Source: Hymenolepis diminuta (taxonomy: Eukaryota; Platyhelminthes; Cestoda; Cyclophyllidea; Hymenolepididae). From it: a stretch of 64,000 nt of DNA. The stretch is from positions 646,380 to 710,379 of the forward strand of contig CAADRB010000051.1 of the NCBI GenBank assembly GCA_900708905.1, written 5' to 3'. The notes beneath the pieces were generated by a model. It was not told the DNA's origin. It saw nothing but the letters and a program-made list of their open reading frames with translations, and made no database searches. Shown in pieces: positions 12,622 to 25,300 of the stretch. Made by a program: the position numbers and the translations under genes. The first letter of the stretch is position 1. The number at the start of each line of letters is the position of its first letter.

Positions 12622-14421
12622 GATCCTCCTGTTGCACTCTGTCTTTTGCTCAATTTTAATCGCATTTAAAGTTTTTTGCATTTTGACCAATTTAATACAC
12701 TTTCTTATCTTCATTTGATTCTCTTTTTATTTCGAGGATCAGATATTCGAACAAGCAGCACGGATTAGAGTAAGCCCACTTACTGCCTTATTGTCTAAAC
12801 GAAAAGTTCTGTTGAGGCGATCCAAGTATGGAATGTCCGTTATATTTTATCCTAATTGTATTATTAAGGGTAGGGCAATGTAGAGTGAAAGGGCTTAGAG
12901 GTCAACAAGAGTATGAAGGATGGACCAAGAATTATATTAAAGGACATAAAGCTGGGAGGTCACCACCACCTTTCACGACACAGAGCCTGAAGTTAAGCAT
13001 ATGTAAGCATTTTTGCACCCCCTTTGTCCGTATGTTGTTGCGGAATTGTTTTTTCCACTTACTCAGTACCAATGTGCTTGGTGGCTTCCAAAAGTCCATA
13101 GCACTTTATTTTATTTTTGATTCCTATGACAATGCTAAAAGTTTAACAACTTACTATCATGAGGAAACATCTGAATACTTTGAAAGGTATAAATAGTTTG
13201 AGTTAGCTTTAAGTGAAAATAAAGGTAATAGGAATGGAAGTCAGATCATCTACTTTCTCAAGTAAAAATTTGATCTGCTACAGTTAGCACTGTCGGATAA
13301 GATTTTCGATTGGGCGGTTGATGAGTGATATTCAATAATTTTTTGTATTGTAGCAAGACCTCACCTTCCAGACCTGAAACTCAGGAGCCTGGCTACTAGA
13401 TTCCTGACCAGAAGAACAATACTGTGTTAGTCAGACCGCTGTCCACATCGCAATTATTATCTATGTATTCAGAACTGCTCTAACGGTTGGTCATACCGTT
13501 CTCAAAACAGATGACTGCCATCATACACCTAACTATAATCAAGCGACGGTGATCTCCGCCGCCTGACCTTAAAGTAGCTGAGTTACAGGCACACACCATT
13601 ACGACAAATCCGAAAGTCCATAAACCAATTGAGGGTGTAGGGTAGTTCTGCAGGAGAGATTGATATCACATCTAGGAAGTAAGCACTCAAATTTCTGCAG
13701 TAAGAACGTAACAACGCACCCTTGAAGTTAGGTAGGTTGCTTACCCTCTCAAAGAGGAAAAAATTCCGGTGTTAAACTAATATAGTGGTTTCCTCCAAAG
13801 TAACTTTGCCGCACAATTATAGAGGCGAAAATTAAACTTAAGTACACGTTTTTCTCTGGGATAAAGAGATATTATATTTCTATCTACTAAAGCTGGAAAC
13901 CTCTAAATCTGAACACGCAGAGTTTGTCAAAACAGCCTCATGCATAGTGCAAACTGATGTTCAGTCAGGAAATAAACGAAATCATATTGATGGATCACGA
14001 GAAATTTCGATTCCTTACATTAGAGAACATCAACCACAATTAAAAGACCTGTGCAAAAGGAGAATTGAACTAGTCGGTGACACCAACTCTGAAAATGAAC
14101 TCGGAATGAAGAGAATCTGGAGGTCCGATCACAACTAATCCAAAGATGATCTCTCAACCAGCAGATTCTTTTATCTAATAGATGGATACTTCACAAACTA
14201 TGTGAAAAGGAGATGGCTGAGAATTAACATGAAATCCTGGCATCCGCATTTTCCATATGAAAAAGAGGATGTCATTGCAACAATTTCGCATTAATGTAGA
14301 TGAAATTCACTTATTTAAATTAAATTTCGGAGTAAAATGCAAGTGTTTATCTATACAAAAACATCATTTTAAATAATTTTTGGAAAATAAGGCTGTTTTT
14401 CCTACTGTATTTGTTGTCATA
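12622..14421. other. Gene-poor interval downstream of DNAAF5
   Basis: Holds the 3' flank of DNAAF5. The frame at 12828-13196 (+) overlaps a dispersed repeat: 12850-12990 resembles both arms of the inverted repeat near 14.8-15.3 kb. The frame at 13947-14138 (+) has no recognisable domain. I see no supportable gene. Confidence 0.4.
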
Positions 14422-16585
14422 ATGAAAGGGAAGAAATTTCAATCCCAATTATTGCAAGCAATGAGAGAGGACAACGTGGAACTTGAACTCTTAATTCAAA
14501 ATGGTGAAAATTTGTTTATTTCAGTGCTTTTCATCACTTAGCCATCTAATAGTTATCTCAGTCCTATTAACCTATAAAGATATCTTTCGTCTCGGATAAA
14601 AACTGCCATAACCGTTCTATTCAAAAGATCAGCTGGAGTCAGAATTGAATGTAAATACGGCTGAAGTCATCAGGCGCGTTGCTACTGGAGAATATGTAAC
14701 AGCTAGCAATCACTCCAAATAGTAAACAAGAACCTACCAGCACACAAACTAATCAGATCAACATGATATAACAGTGGCCATTGGAAGACTGGCATGCCGA
14801 TATATACTCATCTGTAAGTAGAGTATATCTCGAGGATAGTGACTGTTGTAGCAAGATGGTTGTTTCTTCTCGCCATTGCACTTTTGAGTGTTTCTTGGTC
14901 GGTCTTTGCGTCCCTCATATTTTAAAAACCTGTCTTGTGTACCTTTATGCCATCTCACTAAATATTGTCTTATAGGATGTCCTTTGCTAAATTTTTATTT
15001 AGACCAGGCTATGTACAATTTGTAGAATCGGTTTATGAGAAACCACTTATTACACACCACAACGGAGAGTAGATCGTTGTTGATGATTGGGTAAATTATT
15101 GTTATTGGATTCCTTATAGAAAAGGTAATGTAGAGTAAACTGGGATAAAGTTCTCTGAAAATATGGTCAAATGGAAAGACGGACCAAATTGTATCAAATG
15201 TACAAAGGGGAGAAAATGGCCATCATTTTACAATAGCTACTAACCTCTCTCTCTGCGGGAGACATGAAGATGAGTATATATCAGGATGCTAACTTCCCTT
15301 TGGGTACTGTTCTCTCATTTTGATTTGATTGGTCTTATGCTGGCCCACGCTCTGCATCCATATCCGTCTGCACGCTGAGGTGCGTACTTCTGTACTAGGT
15401 TGCTGGCCTAACCAGGTCTACAGCAGCAACGCGCTGGATGGCTTACAATGCGAGGGAGATGCTTGAGTTCTGTTCATGATTAGAGCTTTCTACTTCTTTA
15501 AGGATAGCCCCAGTACTAAGCAGTACTGGGGTGGTTACACATTCAGTCACTTTATTAGAGGGGGGGGGGGGCGGAAGGATTTGTAATACTTGGCCATTCA
15601 TAAACGAAGTGGAATTTTCTAGGATATTAACATAGGATACATAAATCCTACCAGTTTGGGAAACTGCTGCAAATATACTGAGCGATACGTCACATTTATG
15701 CTTCAGACCTTGTAAAAAGATTGCACTTTCATCCTGCTAACTTTAAATGTTCCTTTACTACTTTTAGCCCAACATGAATATTAAAAGGGCAGATAAAGAC
15801 CCCTCTGATGATAGCAGCATATTTATCAAATTTGGAGAAGATGGAAATGCTGCTTGGCAATGGAGCAGATGTATATGCCACTGATCCCAAAAGAGACCTC
15901 ACCATACATTACGGTACTGCAAAAGGACATCTGGAAAGTGTAGAACTTCTTGTGTCCAGAAAAAGCTTCGGTCATAAAGATAACATGAGATTTGCTGCAC
16001 TACTGATGTTTGCCGCTGTCAAAGGAAGGCAAGAATTTGTTTGTTATCTACCTAACGAAGGTGTTTCAATGAAGTTAATTTAAATGGAGAATCTGGATTC
16101 ACCTTGGTGAGTAAAAAATTTGTTTTGTTTTCATTGTTTTATTTTCATTATCCCAATAAGGTTATGCCGATATCGTAAATCCCTTGCTCGATTTTGGTGA
16201 TCCGAAAATCGATCGATTGGCTGGAATTAATTGTGATGGTATATGCTGTATGGTTTGAGAAAACTAATACAGCTAGAATTTTACTTGATCGTGGCACTGA
16301 TCCGAATTTTAATTTAACTCTGTGAAGTCCTTTGATATTTTCACCTGTATGCAAAGATAGTATAGATCTTCTTATACTGCCTGTTTTTCATGGGGCTGAC
16401 GTGAATGTTCTGGATAAAGTTGAGCGCACCCCACCTAGGAAAGCAATTGAATACTGCATGATAGATATGATAAAGTTTTTATTGAAGCTGATAAACTGCC
16501 TGTTTTGTGATTAACATAATAAACTCTGCAGGAGACGATATCAATGCAGCGCGACCTACGTGTCATCGTGTGCGTGGTGCACCGG
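14422..16585 (+). pseudogene. Ankyrin-repeat protein pseudogene
   Basis: A start codon at 14422 opens a short stretch (QLLQAMREDNVELELLIQNG) typical of an N-terminal ankyrin helix pair. After 1.2 kb containing an inverted repeat, ankyrin repeats resume at about 15770-16083 (TPLMIAAYLSNLEKMEMLL, then GHLESVELLVS), 16160-16320 (TARILLDRGTDPN) and 16340-16515 (HGADVNVLDKVERTP). Another piece lies near 16532-16585 (GDDINAARPT). Continuity needs a frameshift near 15800 and is broken by in-frame stops near 16245 and 16322. The TPLxxA, GAxV and LL signatures are clear, so ankyrin ancestry is firm, but no intact gene can be read. Some apparent breaks could be unrecognised tiny introns or assembly errors. 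Its function is unknown. Confidence 0.65.
14758..15320. repeat. Inverted repeat, two arms of about 190 bp
   Basis: The minus-strand reading of about 14758-14958 matches the plus-strand reading of about 15125-15315: both carry a GACCRACC/GGACC block, then GAGAA...CCATC, then GATGAGTATATATC and GCATG/GGATGC. The spacer is about 165 bp. A third, direct partial copy lies at 12850-12990. The arms are diverged, with no terminal motif or target duplication visible. It could be a foldback element or two independent opposite insertions of one family. Confidence 0.5.
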
Positions 16586-18560
16586 TATGTAATTTTTCCA
16601 CAAAACTATCTTTGAAAAAAATGCGACTTATTTCTAACCATATATACGAAAAGATAAATTAAATATACACTCTGAATATTCATTATAAGTTTCAGTTATC
16701 TCCTAGGCAGTACTTTCTTGATTTACAGTTAGTCCTCGGTTTGAACATAAACTCACAATTACTGCCAACGCATAATTCGATAATATTCACTAATAGACCG
16801 ATAAGACTGTCTTCTTTAATGTTAAATGAGATCCATTCGTTGTGTTATAATATGTCCTTATCAGGCAACCGACGGATTCTGTAAGTAATTTCACTGATTA
16901 TAAATAAAAACCTAGCCATAAATCTTCAGAACTCAACTTGGGTATTTATATTGTGCGCCGATTGCATAGTTAATTCAAGGAAATTAGTCCTACAAGAGGA
17001 CATTAAAGTGGATGAAAATAAGGATCATTAAGTTAAAGATTTATCTTGGAGGAAAATATCGTTTTCGTCTATAAAATAGCTGAAATGCAACGCATAAGTC
17101 GAGATCTAGGCATGACAAGATATTAATTGGTTAGTACAGATTTGAGAATTCTTATTTTGTTATCTCCTTAATCAGTTCAAGATCTGGTTAAAGTAAGTTG
17201 AAGGACTACTCTCAATATGCTGCCCAGAGACCATTCAAAAAACACTTGTTAATTCAAGTGACTTTAATCCAACGTTCGAATGTTTGCGAAAACCGATTTC
17301 AATCCATGCCGGAGGCCCACTTACCTGCCTGTTATTCCACACTCCGCTTCATTTATATCCATCCATCCTCATTCTTTTCTCTCACAAACTCGTATTCCCA
17401 TTTTTAATAAACTTACAAAACTCTCAACTTTACATTCACATTTGGGAAGTAGTCATAGTTTTGTTCCCACAATTGGGGGATGACTTCTCAGTATTCGGCT
17501 GTCGCAAACAATTACTTGTTTATATTCCTTCACTCCCGTCTCTTCCATCGCACGTATAATCACATCTAGACGTCCTCTTCCATAATGAACTCTCCCTCAA
17601 AATTAAAAACGGTCAATTCCTCTCCTGCCATCTAGCTTTGAGTACATAGTCGTCCTGTGATTAGGGTTTAGTCATCCCAGAATTCACGCTTAGCAACCTA
17701 GTGACGTGGCTATCCCATTTAACAGTAGGACTCCACGACATATATAGCAAAATGATTTGACTTCTAAAATTATCTATAATCAATCCAATATTGTTGGAGA
17801 ATGAATCACTATGCACTACCAAAATTTTCATCTACGTCATCATCGATCACTGAGATCAAATTATCCCGATCCCACGGTGGTGCTTGAGATGGTCGACCCT
17901 ACTGTACTTTAGGTTTCCCTCGGATGATCACCGTGTGTCCTCAAGTGGTTAATTCTACCTATTGGTATAAGCTAATTAAGTGGTCTTTGAATGAGCATTG
18001 CAAGGGTTCAGTTTCCCCGCAGTGATGTCCGGAACCATTTCACCTGTTTATACTGTTCTTCTCACATGAGATTATATAAAGTCTTAACACACCATACAGA
18101 CACACGCTTGTCAGATACCGACTCCTATACTTCCTTCTCATCTCTCTCTTATCCTCTTGAATCCTCTATCATGATTTGTTCAATATATTTTGGTCCAGTC
18201 AGTTCTTGGGGTTCTGCTCTAAAACTCCTATTAGTCCTTACACTCAACAACACTATGAACTCAAACAACATTTCATACGAAAGGTAACAAGACCTCGAAT
18301 ACACATTCATATTTGAGAGTGGACTTATAAATAGAGAAATCTACATACAAACAGAGGAATACCATCTTTCGGACTTTGTACCAAAATGTCACTCCATTTG
18401 GGTGAAGCAAGATCAGCAATGCGCCGCAGAGGAGTATAAAATGCATATGGAAACAGATAACAATTACATACATACTAAGTGGTTAAATAAAAATAGACGA
18501 GTAAGAAAACCAGGGTGAGGGATAGAGAAGGGAGAGGAGTGCTATACAGGAATTAGTGTG
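16586..18560. other. Intergenic region between the ankyrin pseudogene and the BPTF 3' end
   Basis: AT- and pyrimidine-rich DNA without a supportable gene. It includes one copy of a repeat shared with 45.3-45.8 kb, listed separately. The three overlapping frames at 17198-17559 are in pyrimidine-rich sequence and show no domain. Confidence 0.4.
17790..18275 (+). repeat. Dispersed repeat, LTR-like, copy 1
   Basis: About 450 bp that aligns along its length with 45325-45790: CCAAAATTTTCATCTA, then GGTGGTGCTTGA, then AAGCTAATTAAG, then GAGACTATATAAAG-type TATA sequence (GAGATTATATAAAG here), then a TTCAATA...TTTTGGTC block. A TATA box followed by pyrimidine-rich sequence suggests an LTR or promoter-bearing element, but TG...CA ends were not established. 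Confidence 0.5.
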
Positions 18561-19325
18561 TTAAGAAGACGAAGGACCTTGTTGCTGGTGCTGTTCAGTG
18601 AGGGCACGCACTTCTTTCATGTGATGAACGAAGAAGGATTCCAACACTTCCACGCAGTGCAATGCATTTGACCCTACCTCGAAGGCTGATCTGGCATTTG
18701 AGAAGAGACGATTTCCAGCGAATGATACATCGCCCAAAGATTTGTACTCCCCATTCTCAAATGCGGATTTAAAACTGTTTAGATCTGAAGTAGAGAAAAA
18801 ATTCAATGGTTGAATTTCTTAAGAAATTGCAACGATCTAGAGGACTATTAATTTACAGTAAAACCCGGCACTTTTGAGATATTTTGTCCCATTGGAGAAT
18901 AATTATTACGACAAGCAAGCATTCTACCCTTAAAATCTTGAATCCCCTATATTACCATAAACAACGATTTTTAGATTAACACTGTACTTCTGCCTTCCCA
19001 ACTTACTCTACTGGTTCAATTTAATTCCAGAATTTCTCTTCTCTCTAAAATGTTGGCGGCTGAAGGAATCATTATCTTCAGGGGTTTTAGGACCATTTGT
19101 AAGGCTTTAAGAATTTCTCCCTCTCTGATAGATGTTTAGGCTAGAAAATGCTTCTTGCCCAATATCACACTTAATGCTCCCTCGAAAGTCTACAACTTCT
19201 TCTCAAAACGTAGTTATTTTATAAAGTAGAAGAATATTTACAGGCATACCTATAGGGTCTGGCAACGGTGGGGCTTGTTCATTTATAGGTAGCCGTTCCA
19301 TAATCGGCCATGCGAGTTTGTGATT
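18561..19325 (-). CDS. BPTF: BPTF exons 26-27: divergent C-terminal bromodomain
   Basis: Exon 26 (19325-19250) gives the alpha-Z helix NHKLAWPIMERLP and a shortened ZA loop. Exon 27 (18784-18561) gives the rest, from DLNSFKSAFENGEYKSL to HCVEVLESFFVHHMKEV, and ends QGPSSS then TAA. The fold signature (HKxAWP, P-x-DL, EVLESFFV) is unmistakable. From P-x-DL to ESFF it aligns with human BPTF over 54 residues with no gap. The acetyl-lysine-binding Asn is Phe (residue 2880 in this model), the preceding Tyr-Tyr is Ser-Ala, and the ZA loop is about three residues shorter, without the Tyr-Tyr-x-x-Ile element. Confidence 0.9.
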
Positions 19326-22300
19326 CTAAAAGGTAAAGAACATATCAAAATTAACCCAATTTAATGCCTATAAGACTCTCTAGAGTAGGTCATCAATAAA
19401 CGGGGAATGACTAACTGATGAAGCAAATATCTCAGTCATTTTATTATTATGTGTACGTCGAGATCAAATATCATGAGTTCGATGCCTACTGGTGTACACC
19501 CAGTGACCCGAGTGGCCAAGCGCATTAGTTAAATCTGGCTAATAAGAAGGAAGACAGAATTCAAGCTGCTCGTCATGGAGATTTCATGGGAATAATACTC
19601 TATCCAAGAGGAGTGTTGGAAAACGATTTCATAAACCGACGTAGGAATCATTATTATTTTATTATTAAGATCTAGGATACAATATATTCTTGGCAGCAAT
19701 TCACTTAAAAATAACGAGAAATTGCCATTTCGTACGGCTTATCTACTGCTATTAACAACTATAAGATAGCGTCAAAAAAGTTAAATAACATGTTTGAAGA
19801 ATGGATATAAATAAATAATATTCAGAGCCAGCTGATCAGTTGGTCATGGCACTTTGATTAATTGACATCTTTTTTACTACCACGAGCATTTTAAACATTC
19901 TCAAGCTCGATATAGTTCATTCAAGGTGAACTCTACTATGATATACTGCTCATTTATTGGTCCAAAAGCAAATCACACTGCCATAATGTTTATTCACTGT
20001 TACCAAAATATTGGACAAGCACATCATTAAAAAAAGAGAACTAAGTGGAACCCAAATGAAATAGGGCTCCAAAATTTCTTGAAAATTTCACATTCTACAG
20101 AAAGTTTTCAGACGTTTCTCCATGGTGTACACGGCCGTAAGAATGTAAATAGAGAGCTTACACTGAGATCATCCAATATAACCTCAACAGCCTTCTTGAT
20201 CGGTTCCGTCAATGGGGTTTCGTAAATAGTCCCACTGGATGTTTCACCGCCTTCAACTTCTTCCTCTGCCTTCACTATGTTGTCATTATGGCCCTGCTTC
20301 TCCCTCTGCTTTTTCCTACCTCGTAACGATTTCTTCGAGGAAGAGGACGTCTTTGTGGTGGAACAAACAGGACAGATGTAAGACCCCTCAAGGTTAGCTG
20401 CGTCCTCTGGTTTCATTTTAACACATTCGGGATGATACCACTCGTCACAGCGGTCACACGCGATGTAGACTCTAAAAAAAGGAATAATACGTGCGTCAGA
20501 CTCAGATAAACCTCGATTCAGGCATCTTCAGTGATAGAAAAATAATAATAAACCTTGGGAGAATTCGAGCAAAATCGGCGAGATACGAGATGCAAACTGT
20601 ATGTAAATGTTTGCAGAAACATTTACAGTGCGCTTTCACTGTCGACAGGATCACTATTCCTCAGTCACAACAATCAAGGACATCCAGTGCCAAATTACCG
20701 GTTGCTTTATATCTTATAAAAGGTTAAGGTAATTGAAACGCTGTATATCAGAATGCAACCCTCAACGATTTAATGTATCTCTTCAAAGGATCTTTTGAAA
20801 AAGCAACACATATTTTTTGAGCTGAGTAGTGGTGTAAAATCCTGGATCCCGTGAATCAAATCTTCCTAAATTTTCCCTAAATTATATTCTCATAAACATG
20901 GTTGTACATCCGCTTTTCCAAATAGACTATTAAAATACGACCAAGTGTGGAGGTGATGCAGTGGTCAACTTGCACGTGTGGAAAATGATAGGCCAAAAGA
21001 TTGATGTGCATCTATAGATGGAAAGCCACTGGTCGACTTAGGTCAGCAAATTTCGAAGAAAATATACGATTCGGACATGGCTTTCAGTATGAAATTCACA
21101 GAAAGAGGAAGGTAAATTGGGGATTTCAGCCTTGCGGTTGGGATCATTTTATCTATAAGATTAATTCTTCGGGCATTCGGTGAAATTGTAAACATTTACT
21201 TTCAAGAGTGAGGATTTGCATTCATTTACGTTTTTACTTCCCCTCACTCCCAATTCAAATTAGCCTGATTGCAGAGGAAAGCATATATGCAAATATTACA
21301 GTGACGCCATTCTCATCTTTGGTTATAGAGGTTTTAGCAACCAGATGGCTGGAGTATTTTTTTCCCTAACAGGATAAGACAAACTCATATTTTATACAAA
21401 CTAACTACAATGGAAGAGATGATACGATCTAATCTTTTAAACTTTTCGGATACACTAGACCAGTTGATGGGATGCTTTTCATGCCATTGTTAGAAAGTAG
21501 TTTTTTGCACAAATGATACAAATTTTCGCACAATTGCCCTTGAAGCTAAGATTCAAGCGGGTTCAGCGTCCTTAACTCTTGTTATAACTGTGACCACTAA
21601 TAAGACAAGTAAAACGAATCCAAGCCATCCAGAGTGAAAGCAAGTCACGGTAAACTTAAATCAAAACACACCGAGCGGGGTCGTATGGCGTTCGGCAGAG
21701 ACAGTAGACCTCGTCTTTCGCCTTTGCCTCCGCCTTTCGGCATTCCGAACAGAGCCAAGAGTCACCTATCTCTTCCGGAGGCGTGTCCGGGTTGAGTCCC
21801 ACGCAAGTAAAGTGGAACCAATCTTGACAGAGGTCGCATCCAATGTAAGCCCTGACAAACACAGAATTTTATAAAATACAGACTACTTTACATATTTAAG
21901 TAGAGAGGTATTTATTTACTCGTTAGGATTGTGGGGTTTTCGACACAGACAATAGAGTTTCCCGTCGCCTGTAGCAGCTGCAGCAGCAGCAGTATCAGAA
22001 GTCACTTTCACATGACTGGAAGATGAAAGTGAATTTGACGTAGGTTGCTCTGTCTTCACAGACTCTTCATCAAGAAGGTACCGAGGAGTTCGGATAGGCA
22101 ATCGCTGTTTGGTCGATGATGACGTTGCTACCTTTGGTGCACCTCGAGTCCTGCGTCCTGCGGTTGCTGTGCTGCTATTAACGTTGTCGTTAGTTGGAGA
22201 TCGTGGAGAAGATGAGGGGGCTTGAAGACGTTTTCCACCACGTCCACGACTCGAAATGTTAATTGGCCTACCGCCACGACGTTTTGGAGCCTAAATTTCA

Positions 22301-25300
22301 TACAAGACGAAAGATTTGTCACCAGAAAAGGGAAAGTAAATATATCAGAGACTTCATGATACCCTACTCAACCCAATATGAGAGTTGGAAAACGCTTTCC
22401 TAAATAATTATGGAATAACTTTGATCATTCAAACCGATCTTGATATGTCACTAACTCCAAACTAACTGTCAGAAAACAATTGTGAAAGAGGCGAAAGAAA
22501 GCTGATGGTGACCCGAACAAGCAATCAAATATATTTCCAAATCTGAGATAGGTAATAAAATAACCTGAATCGTGGCAAATACCAAAAACCCTTCTTCTTG
22601 TCTCAAATTCAAAATATCAGACTGTGGTATGAGAATTTTAAAGCGTATAAGTATTAATTATTGCATGGCATAGAACACTTAACCTCTAGGATTATGACAT
22701 AAGAGTTCATATAACTAATACAATAAATTTAACTGCAAACTCAGCAAACAAAACCCATCATTAAGAAAGCAACCGGATAAAATAAGCACATACAGAATTC
22801 TGTGGTTGCAGTAATTGCGGCTCGACAGTCTCATTTTTCTTCTCAAGGGTTTTTTTCCTTTTCTTCTTTTCTGGTGATGGTTTCATAGCCAGTAGAGTCT
22901 CATCGGAGTCGGTGCAAGGTTCGGTCGGAGGTGTTAATGAATCTGTCGAAGAGGCTCTGCGTCGCCGCATTGTCGATTTTGGTGATCTACCTACGCCGAC
23001 ACGCTTACGGCTTGAAGCGGGAGGTTTCACTTGCTGCAGGGTTTCGTCACCGGCAGGAGTAGCTGATGCAGTCAATTCGCTTTTTTCACTCTTAATAGCT
23101 TTCTTTTTCACCCTCAAACATCTCTTAGCTCCTTTTAGTTGAGGGGTTACTGCCACTGTCACAATAGATGAAGATGGCGTGGGAATCGGTTCAGTGGGTT
23201 CCTCCGGTTGAGGAGGTTTTCTGGATTGAAGGATTTCCTCCTAGGTAAAAAAATTCAGCGTTAGGTGTGTAACAAAGATACCTTCATAAAAGCAAACTTC
23301 TCCCGACATTTGGTAAATTTTGCGCAAAGAATTTTGAACATACGGCAAAGAGTGTATTCATTTCTTAAACATCTGTTTCCGTGCACCCTATTTAGTTGGA
23401 AAGTTGCCAAATTTAGCTTTTGTCATGAGCAAAAAATTAGAAACAAAAGCCCCGCTAACAATAAAAATATTCCTAAAAAACAAATTTCCAATACAATTTA
23501 GAACATAGAATCTAAAAAAGTTTTCATGTTCGGCTAATCTTACACTTATTCTAGGCGGAGGGTAACTTCCAACGCATCTTCCAAAATCACTCTCTAGTCA
23601 CATTATGAAAGTACGTTTTCTTTGAGGGTTCCTATAACTCAAATCCTCATATGCTTCCTTCATCTCTCTTTTAATATCTCAAATCCTCTTCGTGATTTAC
23701 TCAACATAACTCTTTACGCACAAATGTTTAAAACTGTTGTTAGGTGCTAGCTGTTATTCTTTACTCCCAAATTGGTGACCTCGGTTCCTGTTACTCTAAT
23801 ACTAACTTGACTAGATACAAGATTTTCAATGTAATGAATAAAGAATAGGCTAGATAGGAATTATGTGGATTACAATATAGCAATTTAAGTCTGTTTTGAT
23901 TTGAAGTATTGATTCAGCCAGAGTAGTATAAAGGAAGAAAGCACAACCAAATGTTCTCAAAACCCCAAAATATTACAGAGATTTATATTAGCCCATCATT
24001 ATTTTAACGTCAACGTTTTATTTCAATCATAAATACATAAATTCCCACTGCAAACCGGGCAAATTTGATCGAATTGCCCGAGTCACCCAGCATCTTCCAC
24101 AGTCCTTTCCATAAATTTTGTTCTCTCCGACTTACACTCTTTCTCATCTTAATTACAGCTATAACTTAGCCAAATTCTACTTTAACATTCATCAGACTCG
24201 AAAGATTATTGAGAAATGGATGATATCGTTTAGATTGTAATATTGCGAAAAACTTAATTTTCCAAGATGCCTGAGACATTCCCAAGATGCTTTCTCTTAA
24301 TCATCTAGAAATGTGTAAGCAATCTTAAATCAATAAAACAGTGAACATCCATTCTGTCATGGAAATAAAAATAATTAAAACGCACTTCTCATTCCTCTAT
24401 ACTATTTCTCTAAAGGTCGTAAATGTTCTTCACATCAGCGGCCGTCACCCAGACATAGTACCGCCTTTAGTTTATGTAAAATTGTGCCATTCCACGAGCC
24501 TCAAACTCGCGATCCACAGCTAACCGCAATAAACATTACCACTACGCCACCAACAGAAATGAATACGGCATACAAATTTCTGGTCACAATCTTACTATCA
24601 ATAACTGTTATTTCAGGCATTCGTAGGATGCTTTAGATACATACTTCAATAGCTTTTAATTACCGGGGATCTACGTATATACGACCTCCGGTATATGATT
24701 CAGATATGATTAAAATTTTTCAGAGGAATCGAGAAAAATTCAACTATGTTTTGAAGCAGATTTAAGGAATTTAAATTTAGCAGATGTAGCGTGAAGAAAG
24801 AACTATCTCTAACCTGAACTTGAAGAGCCAAGAATTTGATAGTGAGTCGCCTACGATTGTCCATCTCCTGAAGGAGAGCCGAAACCCGATTCTCCACAGC
24901 AGCCCGCTCATTTCTGAAACGTCGATTGGCCGCAGAGATGCGTGCTGCATGTGAAGCCGCAAGGGAACGAGCTCGTGCTCTTGCAGCTTCCGTGTTTGGC
25001 GAGAGGGGTGCGTTGGGACGCCTCGATTGTGAAGCCGGTTGGTGTTGCTGCTGCATGGACCGAACTGACGGAGCCGTCAATTGGAGCTCAGGGGCCTGGC
25101 GTCTATTGGCCGTGCCCATTTGTGCTGTATGGGGGAGAGAAGCAGGATGACGATTTGAACTGACAATCAAGGGACGGAATGACGAGGACGGGGAAAGTGG
25201 AGCTGAAATAGTTCAAAAACAAACTTTAAGCCATTGAGATTGAGGGTTTATTACTCTCATTTGCATAAAGTAGCTCACTAGACGGAGCAAGAGATGGTCC

